Part shown: positions 8,089 to 15,485 of the stretch, in pieces
How the letters are laid out: every line of letters begins with the position of its first letter
Numbering within the stretch: position 1 is the first letter of the stretch
DNA from: CAZNPW01 sp964575185
GTDB taxonomy: Bacteria; Pseudomonadota; Alphaproteobacteria; Rhodobacterales; Rhodobacteraceae
NCBI GenBank assembly: GCA_964575185.1
Contig: CAZNPW010000004.1
Location: 36,861-100,860, forward strand
DNA: 64,000 nucleotides
Direction: 5' to 3'
The notes under the pieces: generated by a model
The model's database searches: none
What the model was told of the DNA's origin: nothing
Seen by the model: only the letters and a program-made list of their open reading frames with translations
Program-made: the position numbers and the translations under genes

Positions 8089-8871
8089 ATGACACGTTGT
8101 TCCCGCCGCCCGGTCGTGGGCGTGATCGGCAACATCTCGATGATCGGGACCTATCCCGCGCATGCGACGGGGGTGTCGAACTCCGAAGCCGTGGCGCAGG
8201 TCTGCGACGCGATCCCGCTGATGATCCCGACCGACCCGCGCTTCGTGCGGACCGAGGAGCTGCTCGGCCTCTGCGACGGGTTCCTGCTGACCGGCGGGCG
8301 GCCGAACGTGCACCCGAGCGAATACGGCGAGGCGGAGACGCCCGCGCACGGCTGCTTCGACCGCAGCCGCGATGCCGTGACGCTGCCCCTGATCCGCGCC
8401 TGCGTCGAGCGGGGCCAGCCGTTCCTGGGCATCTGCCGGGGGTTCCAGGAGGTGAACGTGGCGATGGGCGGCACGCTGCACGCCGAGATCCGCGACCTGC
8501 CGGGGCGGATGAACCACCGGATGCCGCCCGACGGCACGCTGGAAGAGGTCTTTGCGCTGCGCCATGCGGTGACGTTCCAGAAGGGGGGCGTCTTTCACCG
8601 CCTGATGGGCGCGGACAGCGTGATGACCAACACGCTGCACGGCCAGGGGATCGCCCGGCCGGGACCGCGCGTGGTGGTCGACGGCTGGGCGGCGGACGGC
8701 ACGCCCGAGGCGGCCTATGTCCGCGACGCGCCGGGCTTCACGCTGGCGGTGCAGTGGCTCCCGGAGTGGCGCGCGGCCGAGGACCCGGTCAGCCGCCCGC
8801 TGTTCCAGGCCTTCGGCGATGCCCTGCGCGCCTGGGCGGCGCGGGCGGAGCCCATGCGGTTGTCGGCCTGA
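8089..8871 (+). CDS. class I glutamine-amidotransferase-like (peptidase C26) protein, catalytic His replaced
   Basis: Resembles gamma-glutamyl-GABA hydrolases (PuuD-like), which cut gamma-glutamyl bonds. The 260 residues include the oxyanion region LLTGGRPNVHPSEYG and the nucleophile elbow GICRGFQ with Cys116. The family motif QWHPEW, which supplies the catalytic His and Glu, reads QWLPEW here (Leu224, Glu226): a single-base change (CAC to CTC) would account for this. The enzyme may be inactive or use another His such as that in NTLHGQ. Its stop overlaps the ureE start (TGATG), an odd pairing. The start at 8089 gives the expected N-terminus MTRCSRRPVVGVIGN. Confidence 0.85.
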   Translation: MTRCSRRPVVGVIGNISMIGTYPAHATGVSNSEAVAQVCDAIPLMIPTDPRFVRTEELLGLCDGFLLTGGRPNVHPSEYGEAETPAHGCFDRSRDAVTLPLIRACVERGQPFLGICRGFQEVNVAMGGTLHAEIRDLPGRMNHRMPPDGTLEEVFALRHAVTFQKGGVFHRLMGADSVMTNTLHGQGIARPGPRVVVDGWAADGTPEAAYVRDAPGFTLAVQWLPEWRAAEDPVSRPLFQAFGDALRAWAARAEPMRLSA

Positions 8872-9317
8872 TGCTGGTGGCGCAGGGCGTGGTGCGGGCG
8901 GGGGACTGGCCGGGGCTTGCCACCGGGACGGTTTCCCTGGGGTATGACGAGCGGTTCCTGCGGCGGCGGCGGCTGCTGACCACGGGCGGGGAGCCGGTGC
9001 TGGTCGATCTGGCCGAGACGACCGACCTGCGCGCGGGCGATGCGCTGGTCTGCGACGGCGGGCGGCTGATCGCCGTTGCGGCGGCCGAGGAGGAGGTGCT
9101 GGTGATCCGGGGCGCGTCGCTGGCGCGGCTCGCCTGGCACATCGGCAACCGGCACACGCCCTGCGAGGTCCGGACCGATGCGCTGGTGATCCGGGCGGAC
9201 CATGTGCTCGAGGCGATGCTGCGCGGCCTCGGGGCGGAGGTCGTGGCGGCGCGTCAGCCCTTCGCGCCGGAAGGCGGGGCCTACGGGATGGGCCGCACGA
9301 TGGGGCATGCGCATTGA
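8871..9317 (+). CDS. ureE: urease accessory protein, nickel chaperone
   Basis: Delivers nickel to the urease maturation complex. The 148-residue protein has the UreE two-domain form: a beta-rich N-terminal domain (LTTGGEPVLVDLAETTDLRAGD) and a metal-binding C-terminal domain with WHIGNRHTPCEV and the DHVLEAMLRGLGAEV helix. The C-terminal tail has only two histidines (GHAH), so it is the short type lacking a His-rich metal store. The start ATG at 8871 overlaps the preceding stop and its own stop overlaps the ureF start, giving a tightly coupled set. No urease structural genes are present nearby. Confidence 0.93.
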   Translation: MLVAQGVVRAGDWPGLATGTVSLGYDERFLRRRRLLTTGGEPVLVDLAETTDLRAGDALVCDGGRLIAVAAAEEEVLVIRGASLARLAWHIGNRHTPCEVRTDALVIRADHVLEAMLRGLGAEVVAARQPFAPEGGAYGMGRTMGHAH

Positions 9318-9943
9318 CGGCGCTGCTGTCGCTGGTGCAGTGGCTGTCGCCCGCCTTCCCGACTGGCGGCTTCGCCTATTCGCACGGGATGGAGGCGGCG
9401 ATGGCCGCGGGCCAGGTGCATGACGCGGCCAGCGCCGGGGCCTGGATCGGGGATGTGCTGCGGTTCGGCGCCGGCCATGCGGATGCGGTGATCCTGGCGC
9501 ATGCGCTGCGGGGCGCGGAGGCGGGGACGCTCGACGATCTCGCCCGCGCGCTGGCCGTGTCGGCCGAGCGGCGGGAGGAGACGCTGGCGCAGGGCACGGC
9601 CTTCGCCCGGACGGTCAGCGCGATCACGGGCCGCGACCTGCCGCCGCGCGCGCTGCCGGTGGCGGTGGGGGAGGCGGCGGCGGCGCTGGGGCTGCCCGCG
9701 GCGCAGGTGGCGGAGGTCTACCTGCACGCCTTCGCGGGCAACCTCGTCAGCATCGCGGTGCGCGCCGTGCCGCTGGGGCAGACCGAGGGGCAGGGCGTGC
9801 TGGCCGGGCTGCACGGGGTGATTGCGGAGGTGGCGGCCGACGCGCTGGAGACCGGCCTCGACGCGATCGGCACCTGCGCGCTGGGGGCCGACATCGCGGC
9901 GATGCGCCACGAGGTGCAGGAGGTGAGGCTGTTTTGCACATGA
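9314..9943 (+). CDS. ureF: urease accessory protein UreF
   Basis: Acts with UreG and UreD/H as the GTPase-gating partner in nickel insertion into urease. The 209-residue helical protein has the family N-terminal motif LLSLVQWLSPAFPTGGFAYSH and conserved GMEAAMAAG. It appears to start at a TTG codon at 9314 that overlaps the ureE stop (TTGA); no ATG lies close enough to keep the conserved first helix. The stop overlaps the ureG start by four bases. Identity rests on motif and gene order. Confidence 0.92.
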   Translation: MTALLSLVQWLSPAFPTGGFAYSHGMEAAMAAGQVHDAASAGAWIGDVLRFGAGHADAVILAHALRGAEAGTLDDLARALAVSAERREETLAQGTAFARTVSAITGRDLPPRALPVAVGEAAAALGLPAAQVAEVYLHAFAGNLVSIAVRAVPLGQTEGQGVLAGLHGVIAEVAADALETGLDAIGTCALGADIAAMRHEVQEVRLFCT

Positions 9944-10596
9944 AGGCGCGAGGAAGGTCGGGGCATGGCCCCCTGAAGGTCGGCATCGGCGGTCCGGTCG
10001 GCGCGGGCAAGACGACGCTGACCGAACAGCTCGCCCGCGCGCTGGGGCCGCGCTGTTCGATGGCCGTCATCACCAACGACATCTACACGCGCGAGGACGC
10101 GGAGTATCTGCTGCGCGCGCAGGTGCTGCCCGCCGACCGGATCCGGGGGGTGGAGACGGGCGGCTGCCCGCATACCGCGATCCGCGAGGATGCGAGCATC
10201 AACCTGGCCGCGGTGGCGGAGCTGCGGGCGGTGCACCCCGGGCTGGACCTGATCCTGATCGAGAGCGGCGGCGACAACCTGGCCGCGACGTTCTCGCCGG
10301 AGCTTGCCGACCTGTCGATCTACGTGATCGACACCGCCGCCGGGCAGGACATCCCGCGCAAGCGCGGGCCGGGGGTGGCGAAGTCGGACCTGCTGGTGGT
10401 GAACAAGACCGACCTTGCGCCGCATGTGGGCGTGGACCTGGGGCTGCTCGAGGCGGACACGCGCGCGGCGCGCGGGGCGCGGCCCTATGTGATGGCGCGG
10501 CTGCGGCAGGGGGTGGGGGTGGCCGAGGTGGTGGCTTTCCTGCGGGAGGCCGGGGGGCTGGTCCTGCGCGACGCGCCGACCGCGCCACGGCGCTGA
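9940..10596 (+). CDS. ureG: urease accessory GTPase
   Basis: A SIMIBI-class GTPase that powers nickel delivery to apo-urease. The 218 residues contain the P-loop GGPVGAGKT, the metal-site region ETGGCPHTAIREDAS (the CPH nickel/zinc motif), ESGGDNLAATFSPELAD and the guanine-specificity motif NKTD. I use the ATG at 9940, which overlaps the ureF stop; a TTG two codons upstream is also possible. It is the last gene of this run and converges on the cytochrome gene across two GC hairpins. Confidence 0.95.
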   Translation: MKARGRSGHGPLKVGIGGPVGAGKTTLTEQLARALGPRCSMAVITNDIYTREDAEYLLRAQVLPADRIRGVETGGCPHTAIREDASINLAAVAELRAVHPGLDLILIESGGDNLAATFSPELADLSIYVIDTAAGQDIPRKRGPGVAKSDLLVVNKTDLAPHVGVDLGLLEADTRAARGARPYVMARLRQGVGVAEVVAFLREAGGLVLRDAPTAPRR

Positions 10597-10630
10597 TCGA
10601 ATCGCGTCCCGTGCCGGATGGCCGGGCGAG

Positions 10631-10699
10631 GCCCCGGCCTGCGCCGGGGCGCGGGGTATTCGACTGGCGGGCGGGGGCCCCGGCCGGGCGGGCCGGGGC
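10631..10699. terminator. pair of GC hairpins between convergent ureG and cycA
   Basis: GCCCCGGC-CTGC-GCCGGGGC at 10631-10650 and GCCCCGGCC-GGGCG-GGCCGGGGC at 10677-10699 are two perfect stems of 8 and 9 bp in the 113-base space between two converging genes. They lack T-runs on the plus strand but fit a bidirectional terminator position. Confidence 0.6.
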
Positions 10700-10709
10700 G
10701 GTGGTCGGG

Positions 10710-11249
10710 TCAGGGGTTCGCGGCCGGGGCGGCGGTGCCGTCGGTGGCGGGCACCGCGGTGCCGTCGGCGGCCGGGGCGGCGGCATCGGCCGGGGCGGCG
10801 GCGGCGGCACCTTCGGGGACGGGCATGATCGTGGCGAAGAAGGCCCAGATGTCATACGCGTCCTGTTCGTTGCGGACGCGGAACTGCATCATCCCGCGGG
10901 CGCGGGGATCGTTCATGTAGGCCTTGAGGAACTCGGTCGGGTTCTTGGTGTAGGCGGTGAACTCCTCCTCGTTCCAGACGAGGCCCGCCTGGCCTGCCGC
11001 GACGATGTCCTTGCCGTAGCGGAAGTCGGGGTAGCTTCCCGCGACGCGCCCGATCACGCCGTAGAGGTTGGGTCCGGTCTTGGCGTTGCGGCCCGCCAGC
11101 ACCTCGCCGACGGGGTTCTGCACGACGTGGCAGGCGGCGCACTGGTTGAAGGCCTGCTTGCCCGCCGCGGGGTCGCCGGGGATCGTCACCTGGGCGAGCG
11201 CGGGTGCACCGATCGTGATGATCGCGAGGGCGGTGGCTGTCAGTTTCAT
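10710..11249 (-). CDS. cycA: c2/c550-type cytochrome c with Ala/Pro-rich tail
   Basis: A periplasmic electron carrier, probably between the cytochrome bc1 complex and the reaction centre or oxidase. A signal peptide (MKLTATALAIITIGAPALAQ) is followed by the haem motif CAACH at 37-41, and a Met in GMMQF near 120 is the likely sixth ligand. About 35 residues after position 146 are Ala/Pro/Asp-rich with short repeats (DGTAVPATDGTAAPA), an unusual disordered extension for a soluble c2. The frame opens upstream, but the signal peptide fixes the start at 11249. It lies 90 bases after hemA at the end of the puh operon, a roseobacter-type order. Confidence 0.88.
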   Translation of the reverse strand: MKLTATALAIITIGAPALAQVTIPGDPAAGKQAFNQCAACHVVQNPVGEVLAGRNAKTGPNLYGVIGRVAGSYPDFRYGKDIVAAGQAGLVWNEEEFTAYTKNPTEFLKAYMNDPRARGMMQFRVRNEQDAYDIWAFFATIMPVPEGAAAAAPADAAAPAADGTAVPATDGTAAPAANP

Positions 11250-11269
11250 TGGGTTCCTCCGTGGCGTTC

Positions 11270-11300
11270 CGATTCGCTTTTCGATTTCGCTTTTCGATTC
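11270..11300. repeat. short tandem repeat before cycA
   Basis: About two and a half copies of a 12-13-base unit CGATT(T)CGCTTTT lie between the hemA stop and the cycA start, ending 20 bases upstream of the cycA ATG. On the cycA coding strand the sequence is A-rich (GCGAAATCGAAAA), unlike the GC-rich surroundings. It could be an unstructured leader that helps ribosome entry or a protein-binding site. Confidence 0.6.
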
Positions 11301-11339
11301 AGGGGCGACCCGGGGACCGCCGTTCCCGGCCATGGTATG

Positions 11340-12551
11340 TCAGGCAACCGCGCGGGCAAGGGCGCAATGGGCCCAGAGGCTGGCCAGCGCCGCGACAAGA
11401 TGGTCGATGTCGGCGTCCGAATGCAGCGGCCCGGGGGTGAAGCGCAGCCGTTCGGTCCCTTTCGGTACCGTGGGGTAGTTGATCGGCTGCACGTAGATGC
11501 CCCAGTCGCGCATCAGGATGTCGGCGATCATGCGGCATTTCACCGGGTCGCCGATCGGCACCGGGACGATGTGGCTGGCGTTCGGCATGTGCGGGATGCC
11601 GTGGCGGTCGAGCGCCGCGCGCAGCCGGGCGACGCGGGACCGCTGCGCCATGCGTTCGGCGTCGGAGGTCTTGAGGTGCCGGATGCTCGCCGTCGCGGCG
11701 GCGGCGACGGCGGGGGGCAGCGCGGTGGTGAAGATGAAGCCGGAGGCGAAGCTGCGGATGAAGTCGCAGATGGCCGCCGTGCCCGTGATGTAGCCGCCGA
11801 CGACGCCGAAGGCTTTCCCCAGCGTGCCCTCGATGATGTCGATGCGGTGCGCCAGCCCCTCGCGTTCGCTGACGCCGCCGCCGCGCGGGCCGTACATGCC
11901 GACCGCGTGGACCTCGTCGAGGTAGGTGAGCGCGCCGTGGGCTTCCGCGACCTCCACGATCTCGCGCATCGGGCAGATGTCGCCGTCCATCGAATAGACC
12001 GACTCGAAGGCCACGATCTTGGGCCGGTCGCCCGCGGCGTGCAGCTTGCGGTCGAGGTCGCGCCAGTCGTTGTGCCGCCAGATGACCTTGTCGGCGCGGG
12101 AGTGGCGGATGCCCTCGATCATGCTCGCGTGGTTCTTTTCGTCGGACAGGATCACCGCGTCGGGAATCCGCGCGCCGAGCGTGCCGAGCGCGGCCCAGTT
12201 CGAGACGTAGCCGGAGGTGAAGAGGAGCGCGCCCTCTTTCCCGTGCAGGTCGGCGAGTTCCTGCTCCAGCAGGATGTGGTGGTGGGCGTTGCCCGAGATG
12301 TTGCGGGTGCCGCCCGCGCCCGCGCCGCAGGCCTGCACCGTCTCGACCATCGCGGCGATCACGGCGGGGTGGTGGCCCATGCCGAGGTAGTCGTTCGAGC
12401 ACCAGACGGTCACGTCGCCCTGCGACCCTTCGGCGTGGTTCGTCACGCGCGGGAAGTCGCCGCGCTTGCGGGTGAGGTGGGCGAAGGTGCGGTAGTTGCC
12501 TTCGCGCTTCAGCGCGTCGAGCTGGCCCTGGAAGATGGCGTCAAAGGTCAT
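11340..12551 (-). CDS. hemA: 5-aminolevulinate synthase
   Basis: Condenses glycine and succinyl-CoA to 5-aminolevulinate, the first step of tetrapyrrole synthesis, using PLP. The 403 residues carry the alpha-oxoamine synthase signature: WCSNDYLGMGHHP, GAGAGGTRNISG, LDEVHAVGMYG, and the PLP lysine in IIEGTLGKAFG (K246). The length and full sequence are typical of alphaproteobacterial HemA. Its start overlaps the puhE stop by 11 bases, so precursor supply is locked into the photosynthesis operon. A second ALA synthase elsewhere, as in Rhodobacter sphaeroides, is possible but not testable here. Confidence 0.97.
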   Translation of the reverse strand: MTFDAIFQGQLDALKREGNYRTFAHLTRKRGDFPRVTNHAEGSQGDVTVWCSNDYLGMGHHPAVIAAMVETVQACGAGAGGTRNISGNAHHHILLEQELADLHGKEGALLFTSGYVSNWAALGTLGARIPDAVILSDEKNHASMIEGIRHSRADKVIWRHNDWRDLDRKLHAAGDRPKIVAFESVYSMDGDICPMREIVEVAEAHGALTYLDEVHAVGMYGPRGGGVSEREGLAHRIDIIEGTLGKAFGVVGGYITGTAAICDFIRSFASGFIFTTALPPAVAAAATASIRHLKTSDAERMAQRSRVARLRAALDRHGIPHMPNASHIVPVPIGDPVKCRMIADILMRDWGIYVQPINYPTVPKGTERLRFTPGPLHSDADIDHLVAALASLWAHCALARAVA

Positions 12552-13347
12552 GGGTCGGGCCTTTCGTCTGTGTGGCGGGCGCGGGAAGCATCCAGCGCCA
12601 GAGCTTCTGGTCGGGGAGGGGCAGCACCATGAACCAGTGTTCGAGGAGTGCGAGCGCGGTGAGTGCGGCGAGGAGAGCGTAGCCCGCGGCGGCCCCGCCC
12701 TGCGCGATGCCCGCGCGGTCGGCCCAGATCGCGGTCGCGAAGGACAGGCCGGTGACCGAGACGGGGAACATGAAGGTCAGGGGGGCCATGCGGAAGTGGC
12801 TCGGCAGGTGGCGCAGGGGGCGCGGGATGAACTCGGTATGGATGCGGGGGACGCCGAAGAAGAGGTTCAGCTTGGCCGAGATGCGCGCGAGGAAGAGCGT
12901 GGCGAAGGTGTAGAAGCCGAAGGGGTTCGCGGCCGTGGCGAGGCTGAGGCCGAGCGCGATGGCGGTCAGCGCGAGCAGCCCCTCGTGCCAGGCGATCGTG
13001 CCGAAGGCGCGGATGAAGCGTTCGGGCAGGCCGGTGCGCGGCGGGCAGGGATAGCGGTGCGGGCCGGTGACGATGCCCGACAGGAAGGCGAGCTCGATCC
13101 AGCCCCAGAGCGCGAGCGCCGACAGGAAGGCCGCGTAGACCGCATGCGCGCCGCTGCCGTCGCGGGTGGCGTAGAGGCCCACGATACCGGCGGCGAGCAG
13201 CGGCGCGCCGAGGATGACGCTGCGGGCGTGGGCGGCCCCGCCGGCGTTGTCGGCGACGCGGACGCGCCAGAGGATCAGGCCGGTGGAGAACCACCACAGG
13301 ATCAGCGCGGCGGCGGCGGCGGCCCAGGGGTTTTCGAGCAGGGTCAT
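12541..13347 (-). CDS. puhE: photosynthetic complex assembly protein PuhE
   Basis: A membrane protein of the PuhE (DUF3623) family that helps accumulate reaction-centre and antenna complexes. The 268 residues give about seven to eight hydrophobic segments, with conserved-looking loops GPHRYPCPPRTGLPERFIRA and NLFFGVPRIHTEFIP. The frame is open back to 13554, but that part is encoded by a repeat-rich spacer, so the start is MTLLENPWAAAA at 13347. It lies 253 bases downstream of acsF with repeat DNA between, and overlaps hemA. Confidence 0.9.
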   Translation of the reverse strand: MTLLENPWAAAAAALILWWFSTGLILWRVRVADNAGGAAHARSVILGAPLLAAGIVGLYATRDGSGAHAVYAAFLSALALWGWIELAFLSGIVTGPHRYPCPPRTGLPERFIRAFGTIAWHEGLLALTAIALGLSLATAANPFGFYTFATLFLARISAKLNLFFGVPRIHTEFIPRPLRHLPSHFRMAPLTFMFPVSVTGLSFATAIWADRAGIAQGGAAAGYALLAALTALALLEHWFMVLPLPDQKLWRWMLPAPATQTKGPTHDL

Positions 13348-13365
13348 GGGGCGATCCTCGCCGAG

Positions 13366-13487
13366 GCCCTCTCCCCCGGTCCCTCTCCCAGGGGAGAGGG
13401 GAGGCGCGGTGCCGCCCGGCGCCGCGCCTGGGGGAAGGGGTTTGCGGCATCGCCCGCGCCCCCGGGAAAGGGGACGGGGGAGAGGGC
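13366..13487. repeat. inverted-repeat element inside the puh operon
   Basis: Two imperfect 24-base arms, 13366-13389 and 13464-13487, face each other. The right arm reads GGGAAAGGGGACGGGGGAGA then GGGC, and the left is its near reverse complement. A short palindrome, CTCTCCC-AGG-GGAGAG, lies next to the left arm. Related sequence occurs at 45227-45262. It looks like a small mobile or REP-type element that entered between acsF and puhE. It leaves both genes intact. Confidence 0.65.
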
Positions 13488-13506
13488 GCGCGAGGTCATG
13501 CGCGGC

Positions 13507-13526
13507 GCCGTCCCTTGCGGGACGGC
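13507..13526. repeat. hairpin between acsF and puhE
   Basis: GCCGTCCCTTGCGGGACGGC folds into a perfect 8-bp stem with a TTGC loop. It lies in the acsF-puhE spacer, where it could stabilise the upstream acsF message or attenuate downstream genes. No T-run is present. Confidence 0.55.
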
Positions 13527-13600
13527 ACCGCGCGGGCGGGGGGATCGCGCCCAATCCCCCCGTCCACCCCTGGCTTGCGCCGGGGTATGGTCACGTCCGG

Positions 13601-14701
13601 TCAATACGCGGGCTCCAGCCGGACCGAGGCCGGCGGGGTGCGGGGAATGACCGGGATGGTGTAGAGCCGCAGGAAGGCCGTCGCCGCGCGGGCCTTGGCC
13701 GCGAGGCCCTTGAGCCGCCCCGCGACCCCGCCCTGCCGCTGCGCGTCGTCCATCGCCACGAAGGCCGCGTTCATGGCGCGCAGCGCGGGGATCCAGCGCG
13801 GGTGGTCGATGTCGATCTCGACCGGGAAGACCTGCCGCGCGATGGCGGAGGTCTTGCGGAACACCTCCTGGTCGTACCAGTCGATGTCGACCCCGAGCGC
13901 CTGGTGGAAGCGCACGCGGGCGTGGTCGCGGACCCACATGGTGGAGTAGACGGCCACCAGGAAGAAGCGGATCCAGAGCTTTGCCTGCCAGCTTTCGGTG
14001 ATCTTCGGGTCGGTCCGCATCAGGAGCGCGAAGGCCTCGCCGTGGCTGAACTCGTCGTTGCACCATTCGCGGAACCACTTGAAGATCGGGTGGAACCGCT
14101 GGTCGGGGTTCGCCTCGAGGTGGCGGAAGATGGTGATGTAGCGGGCGTAGCCGATCTTTTCCGACAGGTAGGTGGCGTAGTAGATGAACTTCGGCCGGAA
14201 GTAGGTGTATTTTTTGGCCTTGGTCAGGAAGCCGAGGTTCACGGCGACCCCGGCCTCGCGCAGCGCGTCGTTGATGAAGCCCGCATGGCGCGCCTCGTCG
14301 CGGCTCATGTAGGAAAACAGCTCGCAGATGTCGGGGTTGTTGCCGCGGCGCTTCATCTCCTTGTAGAGGACGCAGCCCGAGAACTCGGCGGTGCAGGAGC
14401 TGACCAGGAAGTCGATGAACTCGGCGCGGAGGCCCGGCTCCATCCCATCCCAGTCGATGCGGTCCCAGTCGGCGGTCTTCTTGAAGTGGCCCTTGTTCGG
14501 GTCGGACTTCATGCGGGCGAGAAGGTGGTCCCAGTCGGCGCGCACCGGGGTCACGTCGATGCGGTCCATCTCGTCGAAGTCGGTGGTGTAGAAGCGCGGG
14601 TTCAGCAGCGTCGTCTCGGTCGCCATCGCAGTCGTGTCGAACGACCCCGCGACATCGGCGTGGACTTCGGATGCGCTGTCGGGATGGGAATGCGCGTTCA
14701 T
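13601..14701 (-). CDS. acsF: Mg-protoporphyrin IX monomethyl ester oxidative cyclase, aerobic
   Basis: Forms the isocyclic (E) ring of bacteriochlorophyll using O2. The 366-residue di-iron protein shows ligand motifs EFSGCVLYKE, MSRDEARHAGF and CNDEFSHGEAF, in the family order. The anaerobic cyclase BchE is not in this window. Presence of AcsF implies pigment can be made under oxygen, as in aerobic phototrophs and Rhodobacter. Start and preceding stop overlap by four bases. The first 30 or so residues are a variable N-terminus before the conserved LLNPRFYTTDFDEMD. Confidence 0.97.
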   Translation of the reverse strand: MNAHSHPDSASEVHADVAGSFDTTAMATETTLLNPRFYTTDFDEMDRIDVTPVRADWDHLLARMKSDPNKGHFKKTADWDRIDWDGMEPGLRAEFIDFLVSSCTAEFSGCVLYKEMKRRGNNPDICELFSYMSRDEARHAGFINDALREAGVAVNLGFLTKAKKYTYFRPKFIYYATYLSEKIGYARYITIFRHLEANPDQRFHPIFKWFREWCNDEFSHGEAFALLMRTDPKITESWQAKLWIRFFLVAVYSTMWVRDHARVRFHQALGVDIDWYDQEVFRKTSAIARQVFPVEIDIDHPRWIPALRAMNAAFVAMDDAQRQGGVAGRLKGLAAKARAATAFLRLYTIPVIPRTPPASVRLEPAY

Positions 14702-14994
14702 ACCCGGACCTCCTCGCTGAACGAGAACTCGCAGAGCTCCATGAAGCCGAAGTCGCCGGTGGCGCGGGTCCAGAGGCGTTCGAGCGCCGAGGCGCGGGTG
14801 ATGGTGGCGGTGCGGTCCTCGACCACCACCTCGCCGAAGCGGGCCACGATGGGGGCGCCGTGGACCAGCACCTCGTCGCCCGGGTTCACGACCGCGCCGT
14901 TGTTGAAGCGGACGTGGGCGTGGAGCGCCTCGAACCGGTGGCTGACCTCGACCGTGCAGGGCACGTCTTCTTTCCGTCTTGCGATGATGTTCAT
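14698..14994 (-). CDS. conserved small protein between puhC and acsF, 98 aa
   Basis: An unnamed protein beginning MNIIARRKEDVPCTVEVSHR, with no signal or membrane segment. It has a beta-rich middle (NPGDEVLVHGAPIVARFGEVV) and ends in FGFMELCEFSFSEEVRV. It overlaps puhC upstream and acsF downstream by four bases each, so it is translated as part of the operon. An unnamed open frame in this position is usual in roseobacter-type photosynthesis clusters. The position suggests a role in cyclase function or complex assembly, but nothing in the sequence shows the reaction. Confidence 0.8.
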   Translation of the reverse strand: MNIIARRKEDVPCTVEVSHRFEALHAHVRFNNGAVVNPGDEVLVHGAPIVARFGEVVVEDRTATITRASALERLWTRATGDFGFMELCEFSFSEEVRV

Positions 14995-15476
14995 GGTTGG
15001 GTTCCCTTCGTCTCTGCGGACGTGTCGTAGAGCCGTTCGAATGCGGCCTTGTTGTCGCCGCCGAAGGCGTAGAGCTCGGCGGACCATCCCGTTTCCGGGT
15101 CTTCGACCGTGAACCGGCCGTTCGCGTATTTCACCAGGTTGACCGGCAGGAGCGGGTCGACCCCGTAGCGCTTGCGTTCGGTCGCCATGGCGTTCTGGAT
15201 CACGGTGATGAAGCCGCCGCGGGCGAGGTCGAGCAGGACCGCGCCGTCGGGGGTGCGCACCGTGACGGCCTGGGCGTTCTTGCCGTCGAGGATGACCGCG
15301 CGCTGGCTGACGATCGCCGCCGGTGCCGGCACGCCGACGCGCGGGCGGTCGGTGACGACGGCGTAGGTCGTGAGCGCGAGCGACACGAGGACCAGCGCGA
15401 GCATCCCGCGCAGGAGCGCCTTGGGGATCATCTCCCGGTCGCGGTTGTAGAAGGCGCGTTCTTCGCGGAAGGACAT
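14991..15476 (-). CDS. puhC: photosynthetic complex assembly protein PuhC
   Basis: Needed for normal reaction-centre and LH1 assembly in purple bacteria. The 161 residues have a single N-terminal membrane segment (LLRGMLALVLVSLALTTYAVV, about 22-42) and a periplasmic domain with AVTVRTPDGAVLLDLARGGF and the conserved end GWSAELYAFGGDNKAAFERLY. The layout matches PuhC. Nine bases separate it from puhB and it overlaps the next small gene by four bases. Confidence 0.92.
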   Translation of the reverse strand: MSFREERAFYNRDREMIPKALLRGMLALVLVSLALTTYAVVTDRPRVGVPAPAAIVSQRAVILDGKNAQAVTVRTPDGAVLLDLARGGFITVIQNAMATERKRYGVDPLLPVNLVKYANGRFTVEDPETGWSAELYAFGGDNKAAFERLYDTSAETKGTQP

Positions 15477-15485
15477 CGGGGCCTC

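Noticed and set aside
12541..13554. PuhE start at 13554
   Set aside because: Residues upstream of 13347 are translated repeat DNA with no hydrophobic segment and no similarity to the family start.
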